Part shown: positions 16,333 through 24,930 of the stretch, in pieces
Position numbering within the stretch: the first letter of the stretch is position 1
Layout of the letters: each line of letters opens with the position of its first letter
Assembly (NCBI RefSeq): GCF_018130215.1
Contig: NZ_JAFCKQ010000042.1
Location: 1-64,000, forward strand
Length of the DNA: 64,000 bases
Source: Bradyrhizobium jicamae
GTDB lineage: Bacteria; Pseudomonadota; Alphaproteobacteria; Rhizobiales; Xanthobacteraceae
Direction: 5' to 3'
The notes under the pieces: model-generated
The model's database searches: none
Seen by the model: only the letters and a program-made list of their open reading frames with translations
What the model was told of the DNA's origin: nothing
Translations under genes and position numbers: made by a program

Positions 16333-17583
16333 ATGGGTACGATTCGGCTTTCGATCAATCGTCGCACGCTCATCAAGTCCGGCGTCGCGCTGGCCAGCAG
16401 CCAGGTTTTGGGTGCGCCGTTTGTCGTCAGGTCGCTTGCGGACGAGCCGATCAAGATCGGAATGGTCGATCCCCTGACCGGCGTGCTCTCCGCTCTCGCA
16501 CAAAGCGAGGTCGACGGTGCCAGATACGCCGAAGCCGAGATCAACAAGAAGGGCGGCATCCTGGGGCGCCAGGTTCAGCTCCTCGTCGAGGATTCCGCAA
16601 ACGACGTCGGTACCGGCGTGCAGAAGACCCGAAAGCTGATCGATCGCGACAACGTCTCCGTCATTTTCGGCGACGTCAATTCCGGCATCGCCTATGCGAT
16701 GTCGCAAGTCACCAACGAGAAGAAGGTCTTTCACATCGTTCCCGGTGGTCACACCGATCCGATCACCGGCGCGAACTGCAAATGGAACGTGTTCCGCATC
16801 TGCAACACCACGACGATGGACGCCAACGCGATCACGCCGGAATTGGTGAAGAAGTTCGGCAAGAAGTGGTTCTTCATTACGCCGGATTATGCCTACGGTC
16901 ACACTTTGCAGGACGCCTTCATCAAGGCGCTGAAGAAGGCCGGCGGCGAATTCCAGGGCGATATGCTGCCGATCAACAACACCGATTTCTCTGCGACGCT
17001 GATCAAGGCGAAGGCGTACAAGCCCAACGTCCTGCTCAACAACATGGGCGGCCTGACGCAGATCAATTGCATGAAGCAATTCACGCAGTTCGGAATGCAG
17101 AAGGAGATGGCGCTCGGCGGCGCGTTGTTCGAGCTCGAGAGCATCAAGGGATGTCCGCCCGATGCCCAGACCGGCTGGTGGACCATGGAGTGGTGGTGGA
17201 ACCAGCCCAAGGTGCCCGAGGTCGTCAAATTCGTGAGCGATTTCCGCAGCGCCAGGAAGAAGACGCCGTCCGCGCGCGACTGGTTCGGCTATGTGGCGAT
17301 GCATACGGTCCGCCTTGCGGCCGAGAGGGCGAAGTCACTGGAAGGTCCGAAGATGGCGAAGGCGCTGGAGGACCTCGAGCTGCCGCCTGACGTCGCGTTG
17401 CAGCCGGGAAAGGTGCGCTATCGCGCCGGAGATCATGAGCTGATGCCGAACCTGTTTGTCGGCGAGGTTCATCCGCCAAAGTCCGAGCCGGATGATCTTT
17501 TCACGCCCGCAGCGCTGGTCCCCGGCGAGGAGGCGGCGGGCTCGGTGGCGGACACCGGTTGCAAGATGGTGGAGCCGGCCTGA
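16333..17583 (+). CDS. ABC transporter binding protein, branched-chain/aromatic type, TAT-exported
   Basis: This 416-residue protein starts at ATG 16333. The N-terminus has NRRTLIKSG followed by a hydrophobic stretch, a twin-arginine export signal rather than the Sec signal of the 6992 paralog. The mature part begins IKIGMVDPLTGVLSALAQSEVDGARYA, the type I binding fold of Leu/Ile/Val and aromatic-acid receptors; WWTMEWWWNQPKVPE gives an aromatic-rich face. It is 39 bases upstream of the first permease gene, so it is the dedicated receptor of the 17623-20967 importer. The ligand is probably an aromatic or cyclic carboxylate, by context only. Confidence 0.9.
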   Translation: MGTIRLSINRRTLIKSGVALASSQVLGAPFVVRSLADEPIKIGMVDPLTGVLSALAQSEVDGARYAEAEINKKGGILGRQVQLLVEDSANDVGTGVQKTRKLIDRDNVSVIFGDVNSGIAYAMSQVTNEKKVFHIVPGGHTDPITGANCKWNVFRICNTTTMDANAITPELVKKFGKKWFFITPDYAYGHTLQDAFIKALKKAGGEFQGDMLPINNTDFSATLIKAKAYKPNVLLNNMGGLTQINCMKQFTQFGMQKEMALGGALFELESIKGCPPDAQTGWWTMEWWWNQPKVPEVVKFVSDFRSARKKTPSARDWFGYVAMHTVRLAAERAKSLEGPKMAKALEDLELPPDVALQPGKVRYRAGDHELMPNLFVGEVHPPKSEPDDLFTPAALVPGEEAAGSVADTGCKMVEPA

Positions 17584-17622
17584 GCGAACACTGGCTGAAC
17601 GAGCGGCAACGCCGAGGGCAGG

Positions 17623-18492
17623 ATGATCCAGGTCATATTGTTCAACGTCACCAATGGACTCATCATTGGTGCATTCTATGTGCTGATGGCGCTGGGCCTG
17701 TCGCTGATCCTCAATCTCAGCAACGTCATCAATTTCGCTCACGGCAACTTCCTGGCTCTCGGCGGCTATCTTGCTTTCACGTTGTCGCCGGCGCTGGGTT
17801 ACTGGGGCGCGCTGCTTGTCTCGCCGCTGATTACCGCGCTGATCGGTCTTGCGGTCGAGCGGTTGATGATCCGGCGGGTCTATAATCGGGACCCGGTCTA
17901 CAGCCTGCTCCTCACCTTCGGGTTCGCGTTCGTGATGCAGGATGCGGCCCGCTACATCTGGGGACCCAACGGATTGCCGCTCGGATTGCCCGAGTTCCTG
18001 TCGCAGCCGATCAGCCCGACGCTGTTCTTCATCACCTGGTATCGCGTATTCATGGTCACGGTGGTGATCATCGCGGTGCTCGGGTTGTTCGCGTTTCTGC
18101 GCTACACGCAGGTTGGCGTTCGTATCCGGGCCGGCACGCTGGACCTGGAGACGGTGGCCTCGTTGGGGGTCAATATCAGCCTGTTGCGGACCTTCAATTT
18201 CGCGCTCGGCTGCCTGCTCGCCGGCCTGAGCGGAGTCCTTGCCGCCGGGCAAATCGGTCTCAATCCCAACATGGGCGACGACCTGCTGATGCCGAGCTTC
18301 ATCGCGATCATCGTCGGCGGTGTCGGCAGCCTGATCGGCACACTGTTTGGCGGACTGCTGATCGGGGTGGCCGCGGCTCTCACGACCGTGTTCTTTCCGA
18401 GCGCGAGCGAGGCCGTCATCTATGCCATCATGATGATCGTCCTTCTTGTTCGTCCGCGAGGGCTGATGGGCGAGGAAGGAATGATGGCATGA
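17623..18492 (+). CDS. Branched-chain-type ABC transporter permease (LivH-like)
   Basis: This 289-residue, about eight-helix inner-membrane protein begins MIQVILFNVTNGLIIGAFYVLMALGLSL and carries the LivH signature NLSNVINFAHGNFLALGGYLAF. GVLAAGQ and FIAIIVGGVGSLIGTLFGG form the cytoplasmic coupling region that contacts the ATPases. Its stop overlaps the next permease by four bases (ATGA). It forms half of the translocation pore with the LivM-like protein. Confidence 0.93.
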   Translation: MIQVILFNVTNGLIIGAFYVLMALGLSLILNLSNVINFAHGNFLALGGYLAFTLSPALGYWGALLVSPLITALIGLAVERLMIRRVYNRDPVYSLLLTFGFAFVMQDAARYIWGPNGLPLGLPEFLSQPISPTLFFITWYRVFMVTVVIIAVLGLFAFLRYTQVGVRIRAGTLDLETVASLGVNISLLRTFNFALGCLLAGLSGVLAAGQIGLNPNMGDDLLMPSFIAIIVGGVGSLIGTLFGGLLIGVAAALTTVFFPSASEAVIYAIMMIVLLVRPRGLMGEEGMMA

Positions 18493-19487
18493 GCTCCGAA
18501 GCCGGCACAAACGCCGCCGTGGTCGGGGCAGGGCGAACGCCGGCCGTTCCGCGATGGGTCATGCTGATCGCGGTCTGGGCCATCCTGATCGCGGTTCCCT
18601 ACTGGCTTCCATTGCTCGGCGGCTACACTGCGCTTGCGGGGCGCGTGCTGGTGTTCGGGCTCGCTGCGATGGGACTGAACCTCCTGCTGGGATTTACCGG
18701 CGTCCTCAGCTTCGGGCATGCCGCCTATTTCGGCCTTGGCGCCTACGGCGCCGGTCTTACGCTGCGATATCTCGCGCACAGCACTCCGCTGGCGATGCTG
18801 CTGGGAACGCTGCTCGGCGGTCTGGCCGGCACGCTGTTCGGCCTGCTGATCGTGCGCCGCCGCGGTGTCTACTTCGCGATGTGCACGATTGCGTTCGGGC
18901 AGCTGTGGTACTACCTGGCCTACAGCTGGAACGACTTCACCGGGGGCTTCGACGGTCTGCGCGATTTCCATCGCGAGCCGATCGGCCTTGGAGGGCTGAC
19001 GCTCGACATCACCGATGGCGGCAACCGGTTCTATTTCTTTCTTCTTGCCGTCTTCGCCCTTGCCGTGGGCCTGCTGGGCCTCCTGGTCCGCTCCCCGTTC
19101 GGGCACACATTGCGGGCAATCCGGGAGAACGAACGTCGTGCCCGCTTCCTGGCGATCCCGGTCGAGCGCCAAATCTGGCTATCGTTCTCGATCTCCTGCT
19201 TCTTCACCGCGCTCGCGGGCACGCTTTATGCGTTGCTCAACAATTTTGCGGATCCCCTGGCGCTGCACTACTCGCTGTCAGGCTATTTCGTCGTGATGTG
19301 CGTCATGGGCGGCATGCGGACGTTCTGGGGGCCGCTGGTCGGAGCGACCGTGTTCGTGGTGCTGCAGGACTACATCTCGTCGATGACCGTGAACTGGATG
19401 TCGTTCGTCGGCGCGATCTTCGTGCTGGTCGTGCTGTTCTTCCCGCGCGGCCTGCTCGGCATGCGCGGCCGACGCGGATCGGCATAG
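18489..19487 (+). CDS. Branched-chain-type ABC transporter permease (LivM-like)
   Basis: This 332-residue membrane protein overlaps the LivH-like stop. It has the LivM pattern GLAAMGLNLLLGFTGVLSFGHAAYFGLGAYGA near residues 57-87, ESPFGHTLRAIRENE-like 'SPFGHTLRAIRENERRA' coupling loop, and MGGMRTFWGPLVGA near the C-terminus. About ten hydrophobic segments are visible. It completes the pore of the importer. Confidence 0.93.
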   Translation: MSSEAGTNAAVVGAGRTPAVPRWVMLIAVWAILIAVPYWLPLLGGYTALAGRVLVFGLAAMGLNLLLGFTGVLSFGHAAYFGLGAYGAGLTLRYLAHSTPLAMLLGTLLGGLAGTLFGLLIVRRRGVYFAMCTIAFGQLWYYLAYSWNDFTGGFDGLRDFHREPIGLGGLTLDITDGGNRFYFFLLAVFALAVGLLGLLVRSPFGHTLRAIRENERRARFLAIPVERQIWLSFSISCFFTALAGTLYALLNNFADPLALHYSLSGYFVVMCVMGGMRTFWGPLVGATVFVVLQDYISSMTVNWMSFVGAIFVLVVLFFPRGLLGMRGRRGSA

Positions 19488-19489
19488 CC

Positions 19490-20233
19490 ATGCTGGAGGT
19501 TCGCAACATCACCAAACGCTTCGGCAACCTGGTTGCCGTCAAGGACGTGTCGATGTCCGTCAAGACGGGCGAATTGCGCGCCATCATCGGTCCGAACGGC
19601 GCGGGCAAGACGACCTTCTTCAACATGATCAGCGGCTACTTTCCGCCGACCAAGGGTTCGATCCTGTTTCAGGGCAGGGACGTGACCCAGGTATCGGCGC
19701 ATCAGCGGGTCGGGCTCGGCATGGGCCGAACGTTCCAGATCACCGAGGTCTTTCCGGAATTGACCGTCCACGAGAACGTGCTCACCGCGGCCGAGGTCGC
19801 CGCAGGACAGACGCTGCGCATGTTGCCGAGCCGGGCGGACGCCAAGCTTGCCAACGACGTCGCCAGCGAAATGCTGGCGCTGGTGGGGCTTGCCGCCAAG
19901 GCAGACCGGCTGGTGGGGGAGCTTTCCCATGGCGACCAGAGAACCACCGAGATCGCGATGGCGCTGGCGCAGCTGCCGCGCCTTTTGCTGCTCGACGAAC
20001 CGACGGCCGGCATGGGCGATCAGGAGACCTATGAGATCACGGCGCTGATCCGTCGCCTGCACAAGGAAAGGAACTACACCATCGTGCTGATCGAGCACGA
20101 CATGCGCGTGGTGTTTCACCTGGCCGACTACATCACGGTGCTCGATCAGGGCGCCCTGCTCGCCGAGGGAAGGCCCGACGAGATCGCGGCCTCAGAGGCG
20201 GTACAGGCCGCTTATCTTGGAGAGAGCCGATGA
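19490..20233 (+). CDS. ABC transporter ATPase (LivG-like)
   Basis: The start is ATG 19490, two bases after the LivM-like stop, giving 247 residues. Motifs are Walker A GPNGAGKT, Q-loop region GRTFQITEVFPELTV, signature LSHGDQRTTEIAMAL, Walker B LLLLDEPTAGMG and switch His in LIEHDMRVV. LSHGDQ replaces the canonical LSxGQ, a variation common in LivG-type ATPases of aromatic-acid importers. It overlaps the LivF-like gene by four bases. Confidence 0.93.
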   Translation: MLEVRNITKRFGNLVAVKDVSMSVKTGELRAIIGPNGAGKTTFFNMISGYFPPTKGSILFQGRDVTQVSAHQRVGLGMGRTFQITEVFPELTVHENVLTAAEVAAGQTLRMLPSRADAKLANDVASEMLALVGLAAKADRLVGELSHGDQRTTEIAMALAQLPRLLLLDEPTAGMGDQETYEITALIRRLHKERNYTIVLIEHDMRVVFHLADYITVLDQGALLAEGRPDEIAASEAVQAAYLGESR

Positions 20234-20967
20234 CACCGCTGGAGGTCGCGGGCCTGCAAACTTTCTATGGCAAGAGCCACATCCTCCACGGCGTCGGCCT
20301 GACGGTCAACGAAGGCGAGATCGTGGTGCTTCTCGGCCGCAATGGCGCCGGCAAGACCACCACGCTCCGCAGCATCATGGGACTGACCCCGCCGCGCGAA
20401 GGCAATGTGAGGTTGTTCGGGGTCGACGCGACCCGGATGTCGCCGTATCAGGTCGCGGCACTCGGCGTCGGCTACGTGCCGGAAGGCCGCAAGATCTTCG
20501 CCAACCTGACCGTCGAGGACAATTTGCGGGTTCCGGTCGCGCGCCCCGGTCCATGGAACACCAAGCGCGTGTTCGAGACCTTTCCGCGTCTTGCGGAACG
20601 GCGGGACAATCGCGGCCGTCAGCTTTCCGGCGGCGAGCAGGAGATGCTGTCGCTCGCGAGAGCCTTGCTGCTCAATCCGAAGCTTCTGCTGCTCGACGAG
20701 CCGAGTCAGGGTCTCGCTCCCTTGATCGTCAAGGAAGTCTTTCAAATCATCCAGACCATGCGCAAGGAGGGGATCTCGGTGCTGCTGGTCGAGCAGAACG
20801 TTCGCGTCAGCCTTGCCATCGCCGATCGTGCCTATGTGCTGGACGACGGAGCCATCATCTACAACGGCAGTGCCGCCGAGCTCGCAAACGACGAGGAGCG
20901 GGTCCGCTCGATGGCCGGCGCCAGCGCGAAGGAATGGGCGAGGGGCGACCAGCCGGGTGCGATGTGA
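20230..20967 (+). CDS. ABC transporter ATPase (LivF-like)
   Basis: This 245-residue ATPase has Walker A GRNGAGKT, the LivF hallmark GYVPEGRKIFANLTVEDNL, signature LSGGEQEMLSLARALL, Walker B LLLLDEPSQGLAPL and switch His/Gln in LLVEQNVRVSL. It pairs with the LivG-like subunit to power the importer. Its C-terminal tail (GASAKEWARGDQPGAM) ends the canonical cassette, and a small membrane-peptide gene follows. Confidence 0.93.
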   Translation: MTPLEVAGLQTFYGKSHILHGVGLTVNEGEIVVLLGRNGAGKTTTLRSIMGLTPPREGNVRLFGVDATRMSPYQVAALGVGYVPEGRKIFANLTVEDNLRVPVARPGPWNTKRVFETFPRLAERRDNRGRQLSGGEQEMLSLARALLLNPKLLLLDEPSQGLAPLIVKEVFQIIQTMRKEGISVLLVEQNVRVSLAIADRAYVLDDGAIIYNGSAAELANDEERVRSMAGASAKEWARGDQPGAM

Positions 20968-21000
20968 CGATGCCGGATCATTATTGCGAGCTTCACTGCA

Positions 21001-21006
21001 AGGAGG
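21001..21006 (+). promoter_or_regulatory. Strong ribosome binding site of the 36-residue peptide gene
   Basis: AGGAGG lies six bases before ATG 21013, an anti-16S match as strong as any in the window. It is the main reason to accept the short reading frame. Confidence 0.6.
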
Positions 21007-21012
21007 AGAAGG

Positions 21013-21123
21013 ATGCTGACCTTCGTCGAAGGACACCCTAACGCCGATGCCATGATGTTCTACGTGATTGCCGCGATCGCGATGGCCATCCTGCTCTATC
21101 ACTTCCATCAAAGGCGCGCCTGA
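21013..21123 (+). CDS. Small single-span membrane protein (36 residues) at the end of the ABC operon
   Basis: ATG 21013 to TGA 21121-21123 encodes 36 residues: a polar N-terminus (MLTFVEGHPNADA), one hydrophobic span (MMFYVIAAIAMAILLY) and a basic tail ending HQRRA, giving an N-out/C-in topology by the positive-inside rule. It lies 45 bases after the LivF-like stop. I do not recognise a family. Position suggests an accessory subunit or stabiliser of the importer, but this is inference. Confidence 0.6.
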   Translation: MLTFVEGHPNADAMMFYVIAAIAMAILLYHFHQRRA

Positions 21124-21152
21124 CGGCCGCCGCTTCCTCCTGCCGCTACACG

Positions 21153-22058
21153 CTAACGCCGCGTGACCTTTTGCGCGGTCTTCAGGAAGTTGAAGAGCTG
21201 CGGCATCCGGTTGTCGCGCCGGTAATTCATGGAAAGTGCCGTGCCGGGGTTATGTCCCTCATAGGCACGATATGTGACGCCGGGCCGTTCCGACTGCGAA
21301 ACCGATTGCGGCACCAGCGCGATGCCGACGCCGACGGAAACGAGGCTGATCGCGGTCTGATAATCCTGGGCCAGGACCTGCGACTTCGGGATAAATCCTT
21401 CTTCGAGACAGATGTTGAGGATGTGGTCGGCGAAGCTTGGGCGCGGCTTGCGGGGATAGAGGATGAACGTCTCCGCCTTGAGCGCAGACAGCCGCGTGAC
21501 CTGCTGCTCGAGCAGGGATGATGTGTCGGGCAGCGCGAGGATAAGCGGCTCGTGCAGAAGCGGCTCCGACTTGAGTTCCTCGTCCTCGAGCGAGGGACGG
21601 GCGATGGCAATGTCGATCTCGCGCTGGATCACGGCGCGTTTTTGCTCCGCGTTGTTCATCGCCGATAGCGCGAGCTCCACGTCCGGATAGGCGGAGCGAA
21701 ACGCCTTGATCACGTTTGGCAGGGCGCCATAGGTCGCAGATCCGACGAAGGCGACCCGCAGGTGACCCGAAAAGCCTTCTCCGATCCGCTTGATCTCGCG
21801 CTGCGTCCGGTCGAGTCGATCGAGGACATCGCGCGCACGCTCAAGAAGAACGCTGCCGGCCTGGGTCAGTCGGATCTGGCTTCGGCTCCGGTCAATCAGC
21901 ATCACCCCCAGGTCGCACTCCAGCTGGGCGATCTGCCGGCTGAGTGGCGGTTGAGCGATCGCAAGCCGCGATGCCGCCCGGCCGAAATGCAATTCCTCGG
22001 CAACGGCGACGAAATAGGCCAGTCGCCTGAGATCCATGACATCGTCGCGACCGGTCAC
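21153..22058 (-). CDS. LysR family regulator of the catechol cluster
   Basis: This 301-residue protein has an N-terminal LysR HTH (about 6-65: LRRLAYFVAVAEELHFGRAASRL, ISQPPLSRQI-type helix AQPPLSRQIAQLE) and a substrate-binding domain. It resembles the CatR/CatM/BenM branch (HFGRAASRLAIAQPPLSRQ is typical), whose effector is cis,cis-muconate. It is the last gene of the minus-strand cat unit, 154 bases beyond muconate cycloisomerase. It likely activates the divergent promoters at 25545-25799. Confidence 0.88.
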   Translation of the reverse strand: MTGRDDVMDLRRLAYFVAVAEELHFGRAASRLAIAQPPLSRQIAQLECDLGVMLIDRSRSQIRLTQAGSVLLERARDVLDRLDRTQREIKRIGEGFSGHLRVAFVGSATYGALPNVIKAFRSAYPDVELALSAMNNAEQKRAVIQREIDIAIARPSLEDEELKSEPLLHEPLILALPDTSSLLEQQVTRLSALKAETFILYPRKPRPSFADHILNICLEEGFIPKSQVLAQDYQTAISLVSVGVGIALVPQSVSQSERPGVTYRAYEGHNPGTALSMNYRRDNRMPQLFNFLKTAQKVTRR

Positions 22059-22212
22059 GGGCTAGCCTGGTGTGTCTTCGCGCGCTTCCAGGGAAGCTTG
22101 CCGGGTCTCGTAACCAGCGGGCATCGGCGCAAGGTTGAAATGATGGTCCCAGCGTGAAGACTGGGCGTGCATCGCGGGTTTGTCAATTGCACGCAGGTAC
22201 GGCGCCATCCGG

Positions 22213-23391
22213 CTACTCCTTCCGGGCATAGGCGCGGACCTTGTCCTCGTCGATCTCTACGCCGAGGCCCGGGCCATCGGGGACGCAGATCTCGAACTCA
22301 TCGAACCTGATTGGATTGGTGACGAGGTCCTCAACGAGAATCCGGGGACCGAAATGCTCGGTGCCCCATTCGAGCCTGGGCAAGGTCGCGAATGCGGCCA
22401 GATGCGCTGCCGCGCCGATGCTGCTTTCCAGCAGGCAACCGCCATAGAGCTCGAGACCATGAGCGGCCGCGACGGCTGCCGCGCGTTTCATTTCGAACAG
22501 GCCGCCGCTTTTGACAAGCTTCAGGGAGTAGACGCTGCCGCAACCCATGCTGGCCGCGCGAGCGATTTCTTCCTTGGCGAACGCCGCTTCATCGACAAGC
22601 AGCGGGATCGAGCTGCGCCTCGCAACGCGGGCCATGGCTTCGAGTTGCAGCGCCGAGACCGGCTGTTCGACGAGGGCGACATCGAGCTCCTCGAGGGCCG
22701 GCATGAAACGGATGCATTCTGACTCGGTCCAGCCCTGATTGACATCGACGATCAGCCGCACCTCATCGCCAAGACCGCTGCGCAGGGCCTGCAGGCGGAT
22801 CAGATCGGCTTGCGGCCGGTTGAAGCCGAACTTGATCTTGAACTGCCGATGTTCGCGATGTCGGAGCTTTTCCCGGGCTTCCTCCAACTCCTGACCGCTG
22901 TCGCCCGACGCCAATGCCCAGATCACCTCCATGCGCTCGCGAACCGCGCCGCCGAGCAGCGCGCTGGCCGGCAGGCCGAGCGTCTTGCCGGCGGCGTCGA
23001 GCAGGGCGGACTCGACGGCGCCCTTGGCCGCGAAATTTCGGCTGGCGGCCTTGCTCATGCGGATGGCGTTGGCCTCGAAGGAGAGGGCGGACTGGCCCTG
23101 GAGCGCCGGCGCCAGATAATTCATGACTGCCGCATGGATCGACTCCACGCTTTCCTCGGCCCAGCGTGGGCCGCCCAGCGTCGAAGCCTCGCCGATACCG
23201 GACACGCCGTTGTCGAGCAGGATCCGCACCAGCACGTAGCCCTGATGCGTGACCTCCGTGTTCGAAAGCTTGTGCCGCCGGCGCGTCGGGGCATCCACGA
23301 TGGTGGCCCGGACGCTTCGGATCGCAGTATCCTTTGCGAATGCCCGTGCCGGCTTCACCGGCTCGGCGATGTCGATTGCAGGACGACCCAT
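22213..23391 (-). CDS. catB: Muconate cycloisomerase (muconate lactonizing enzyme)
   Basis: The start at ATG 23391 (392 residues) has GAGGA upstream; a TTG at 23403 would add four residues. It is an enolase-superfamily enzyme of the MLE branch. It has Lys185-Ile-Lys187 (catalytic KxK), metal ligands Asp216, Glu242 and Asp267, and Lys291 as the opposing base. It converts cis,cis-muconate to muconolactone after intradiol ring cleavage. The neighbouring dioxygenase (catA) and the catC gene at 27483 support catechol rather than dipeptide or mandelate substrates. Confidence 0.88.
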   Translation of the reverse strand: MGRPAIDIAEPVKPARAFAKDTAIRSVRATIVDAPTRRRHKLSNTEVTHQGYVLVRILLDNGVSGIGEASTLGGPRWAEESVESIHAAVMNYLAPALQGQSALSFEANAIRMSKAASRNFAAKGAVESALLDAAGKTLGLPASALLGGAVRERMEVIWALASGDSGQELEEAREKLRHREHRQFKIKFGFNRPQADLIRLQALRSGLGDEVRLIVDVNQGWTESECIRFMPALEELDVALVEQPVSALQLEAMARVARRSSIPLLVDEAAFAKEEIARAASMGCGSVYSLKLVKSGGLFEMKRAAAVAAAHGLELYGGCLLESSIGAAAHLAAFATLPRLEWGTEHFGPRILVEDLVTNPIRFDEFEICVPDGPGLGVEIDEDKVRAYARKE

Positions 23392-23459
23392 GGTTCCTCG
23401 CAAGTCAGTTCAAACAAGGCCCTGCCGGGGTATTGGTGCCCGGCAGAGCGTAACGCGTA

Positions 23460-24329
23460 TCATTCGGCTGCGACCAATCGCTCGACTGCTGCCTTCTTGA
23501 GTTTGAAGCCGAAATCGAGAACGAGATCGGTATCGGCGCCGGCCGGCGCTTTCCTGAACTGGCCGATCAGGCTTTGCTTGACGGCGAACACCGAGTCGTT
23601 GTCGAGGTACTTGGTTTCGGAATCGTAGATCTGCGAGATCAACGATTGATAGCCGTCCTTCGAGAGCATGAAGTGGATGTGGCCCGGCCGCCATGGATGG
23701 TGACCCATGTATTTCAGAAGCTCGCCGCCGGCACCGTCATACGGGATCGGGTAGGGCTCGGGACGAAGCGCCACGAATGCGTATTCGCCGTTGGCGTCCG
23801 TCATGAGCCGTCCGCGCAGATTGTAGGCCGGCTGCTCCGGATCCTGCAGATCGTAGAGGCCGTTCGGTGCGTCCTCCCAGACGTCGATGGTGACGCCCTC
23901 GATCGGCTTTCCGTTCGTGTCGGTAATCCGGCCGGTGACCCTGACGGTCTGCGCGTTGTCGAACGTCTTCTTGATGATGGACGCCCCCTTGGGCAGAACC
24001 GGCGGGTTTTCCCGATAGAACGGTCCAAGGACGGTGGATTCGCTTTCGCCGTCGGTGATGCGGTGGTCGAGCATGTCGACCAGCACCTCGACACCGAGGA
24101 TGTCCGCGATCAGGATGAACTCGTTGCGCTTCTCGTCCGAGATGTCGCCGGCGCGCCGCAGGAATTCGCAGGCGGCGAACCATTCGTTGAAGCTCAGATC
24201 GACCTCGCGGCAGAAGTCATGGAGATGGCGGATCAGGCTGGTCAGGATCCGGCGATTGCGCGGTGGGATGTCCTTGTCGAGCGCTGCGATCACGAGATCC
24301 GTGATACTGTCCTTGTTGACGTTCAGCAT
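23460..24329 (-). CDS. catA: Intradiol ring-cleavage dioxygenase (catechol/hydroxyquinol 1,2-dioxygenase)
   Basis: ATG 24329, preceded by AAGGAGG, gives 289 residues. An N-terminal helical dioxygenase_N dimer domain (about 1-100) precedes the beta-sandwich. The Fe(III) ligands are Tyr159 (NGLYD), Tyr193 (EPYPIPYDG), His217 and His219 (PGHIHF). It opens catechol between the hydroxyls to cis,cis-muconate. The YPIP loop around the second tyrosine resembles hydroxyquinol and chlorocatechol dioxygenases rather than classical CatA, so substrate range may be broader. catB and catC nearby favour catechol. Confidence 0.87.
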   Translation of the reverse strand: MLNVNKDSITDLVIAALDKDIPPRNRRILTSLIRHLHDFCREVDLSFNEWFAACEFLRRAGDISDEKRNEFILIADILGVEVLVDMLDHRITDGESESTVLGPFYRENPPVLPKGASIIKKTFDNAQTVRVTGRITDTNGKPIEGVTIDVWEDAPNGLYDLQDPEQPAYNLRGRLMTDANGEYAFVALRPEPYPIPYDGAGGELLKYMGHHPWRPGHIHFMLSKDGYQSLISQIYDSETKYLDNDSVFAVKQSLIGQFRKAPAGADTDLVLDFGFKLKKAAVERLVAAE

Positions 24330-24405
24330 GGTCGTTTCCTCCTTTTGTTGCAGTTGAACCAGGTTTGCTTCTCGCTTCCGGCAAGATCGAGGCCGCGCCT
24401 TGCCT

Positions 24406-24930
24406 TCACCAGATGAACTCGTAGCCGGCATTCTCGAGCAATGCAGGTGCAGGGTGCGGGTCGGCGAGGCCGCCGAAGCGGCCCCGGAAAAACAGCAGCG
24501 GTCTCTTGTCCTGTTCCAGCGACATTTCGCGGACGTGGCCGAGAAAGATGGTGTGGTCTCCCGCCACGATTTCGCTCGCGAGATCGGTCACGAAATACGC
24601 CGCCGCGTTGGCGATGACGGGCAGGTCGTTGCGTCGCTCGAAGACGTCGCAGAGGTCGAGCCTGGGCTTGCCGGCGAAATGCCAGGCGAGATCCTCCATG
24701 CCCTCGGCGAGGACACTGACCGCGAAGCGGCTGGTCTTCTGGATGTTGGACAGCATCCTTGCGCTCCTTGCGATCGAGATCGCCACCAGCGGCGGATCGA
24801 GCGAGACCGACATGAACGCATTGGCGGTCATGCCGTGATCCCGTCCCTCGCAATGCGTCGTGATGATCGTGACTCCGGTGCCGAACTGACCGCAGGCATT
24901 GCGCAACTCGCGTGGATCGATCGCGGTCAT
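24406..24930 (-). CDS. NAD(P)H:flavin oxidoreductase, reductase component of a two-component monooxygenase
   Basis: ATG 24930 overlaps the FAD synthetase stop by four bases; the protein has 174 residues. The flavin reductase-like domain shows FGTGVTIITT, MTANAFMSVSLDPPLVAISI and a GDHTIFLGHV segment, as in HpaC, PheA2 and TftC. It supplies free reduced flavin to the oxygenase encoded divergently at 25800. A longer upstream extension in this frame would run deep into the FAD synthetase gene and is rejected. Confidence 0.9.
   Translation of the reverse strand: MTAIDPRELRNACGQFGTGVTIITTHCEGRDHGMTANAFMSVSLDPPLVAISIARSARMLSNIQKTSRFAVSVLAEGMEDLAWHFAGKPRLDLCDVFERRNDLPVIANAAAYFVTDLASEIVAGDHTIFLGHVREMSLEQDKRPLLFFRGRFGGLADPHPAPALLENAGYEFIW

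Noticed and set aside
21148..21167. CACGC/GCGTG stem followed by a short T run as a terminator of the ABC operon
   Set aside because: Five-base stem with a long loop and an interrupted T run; too weak to call.
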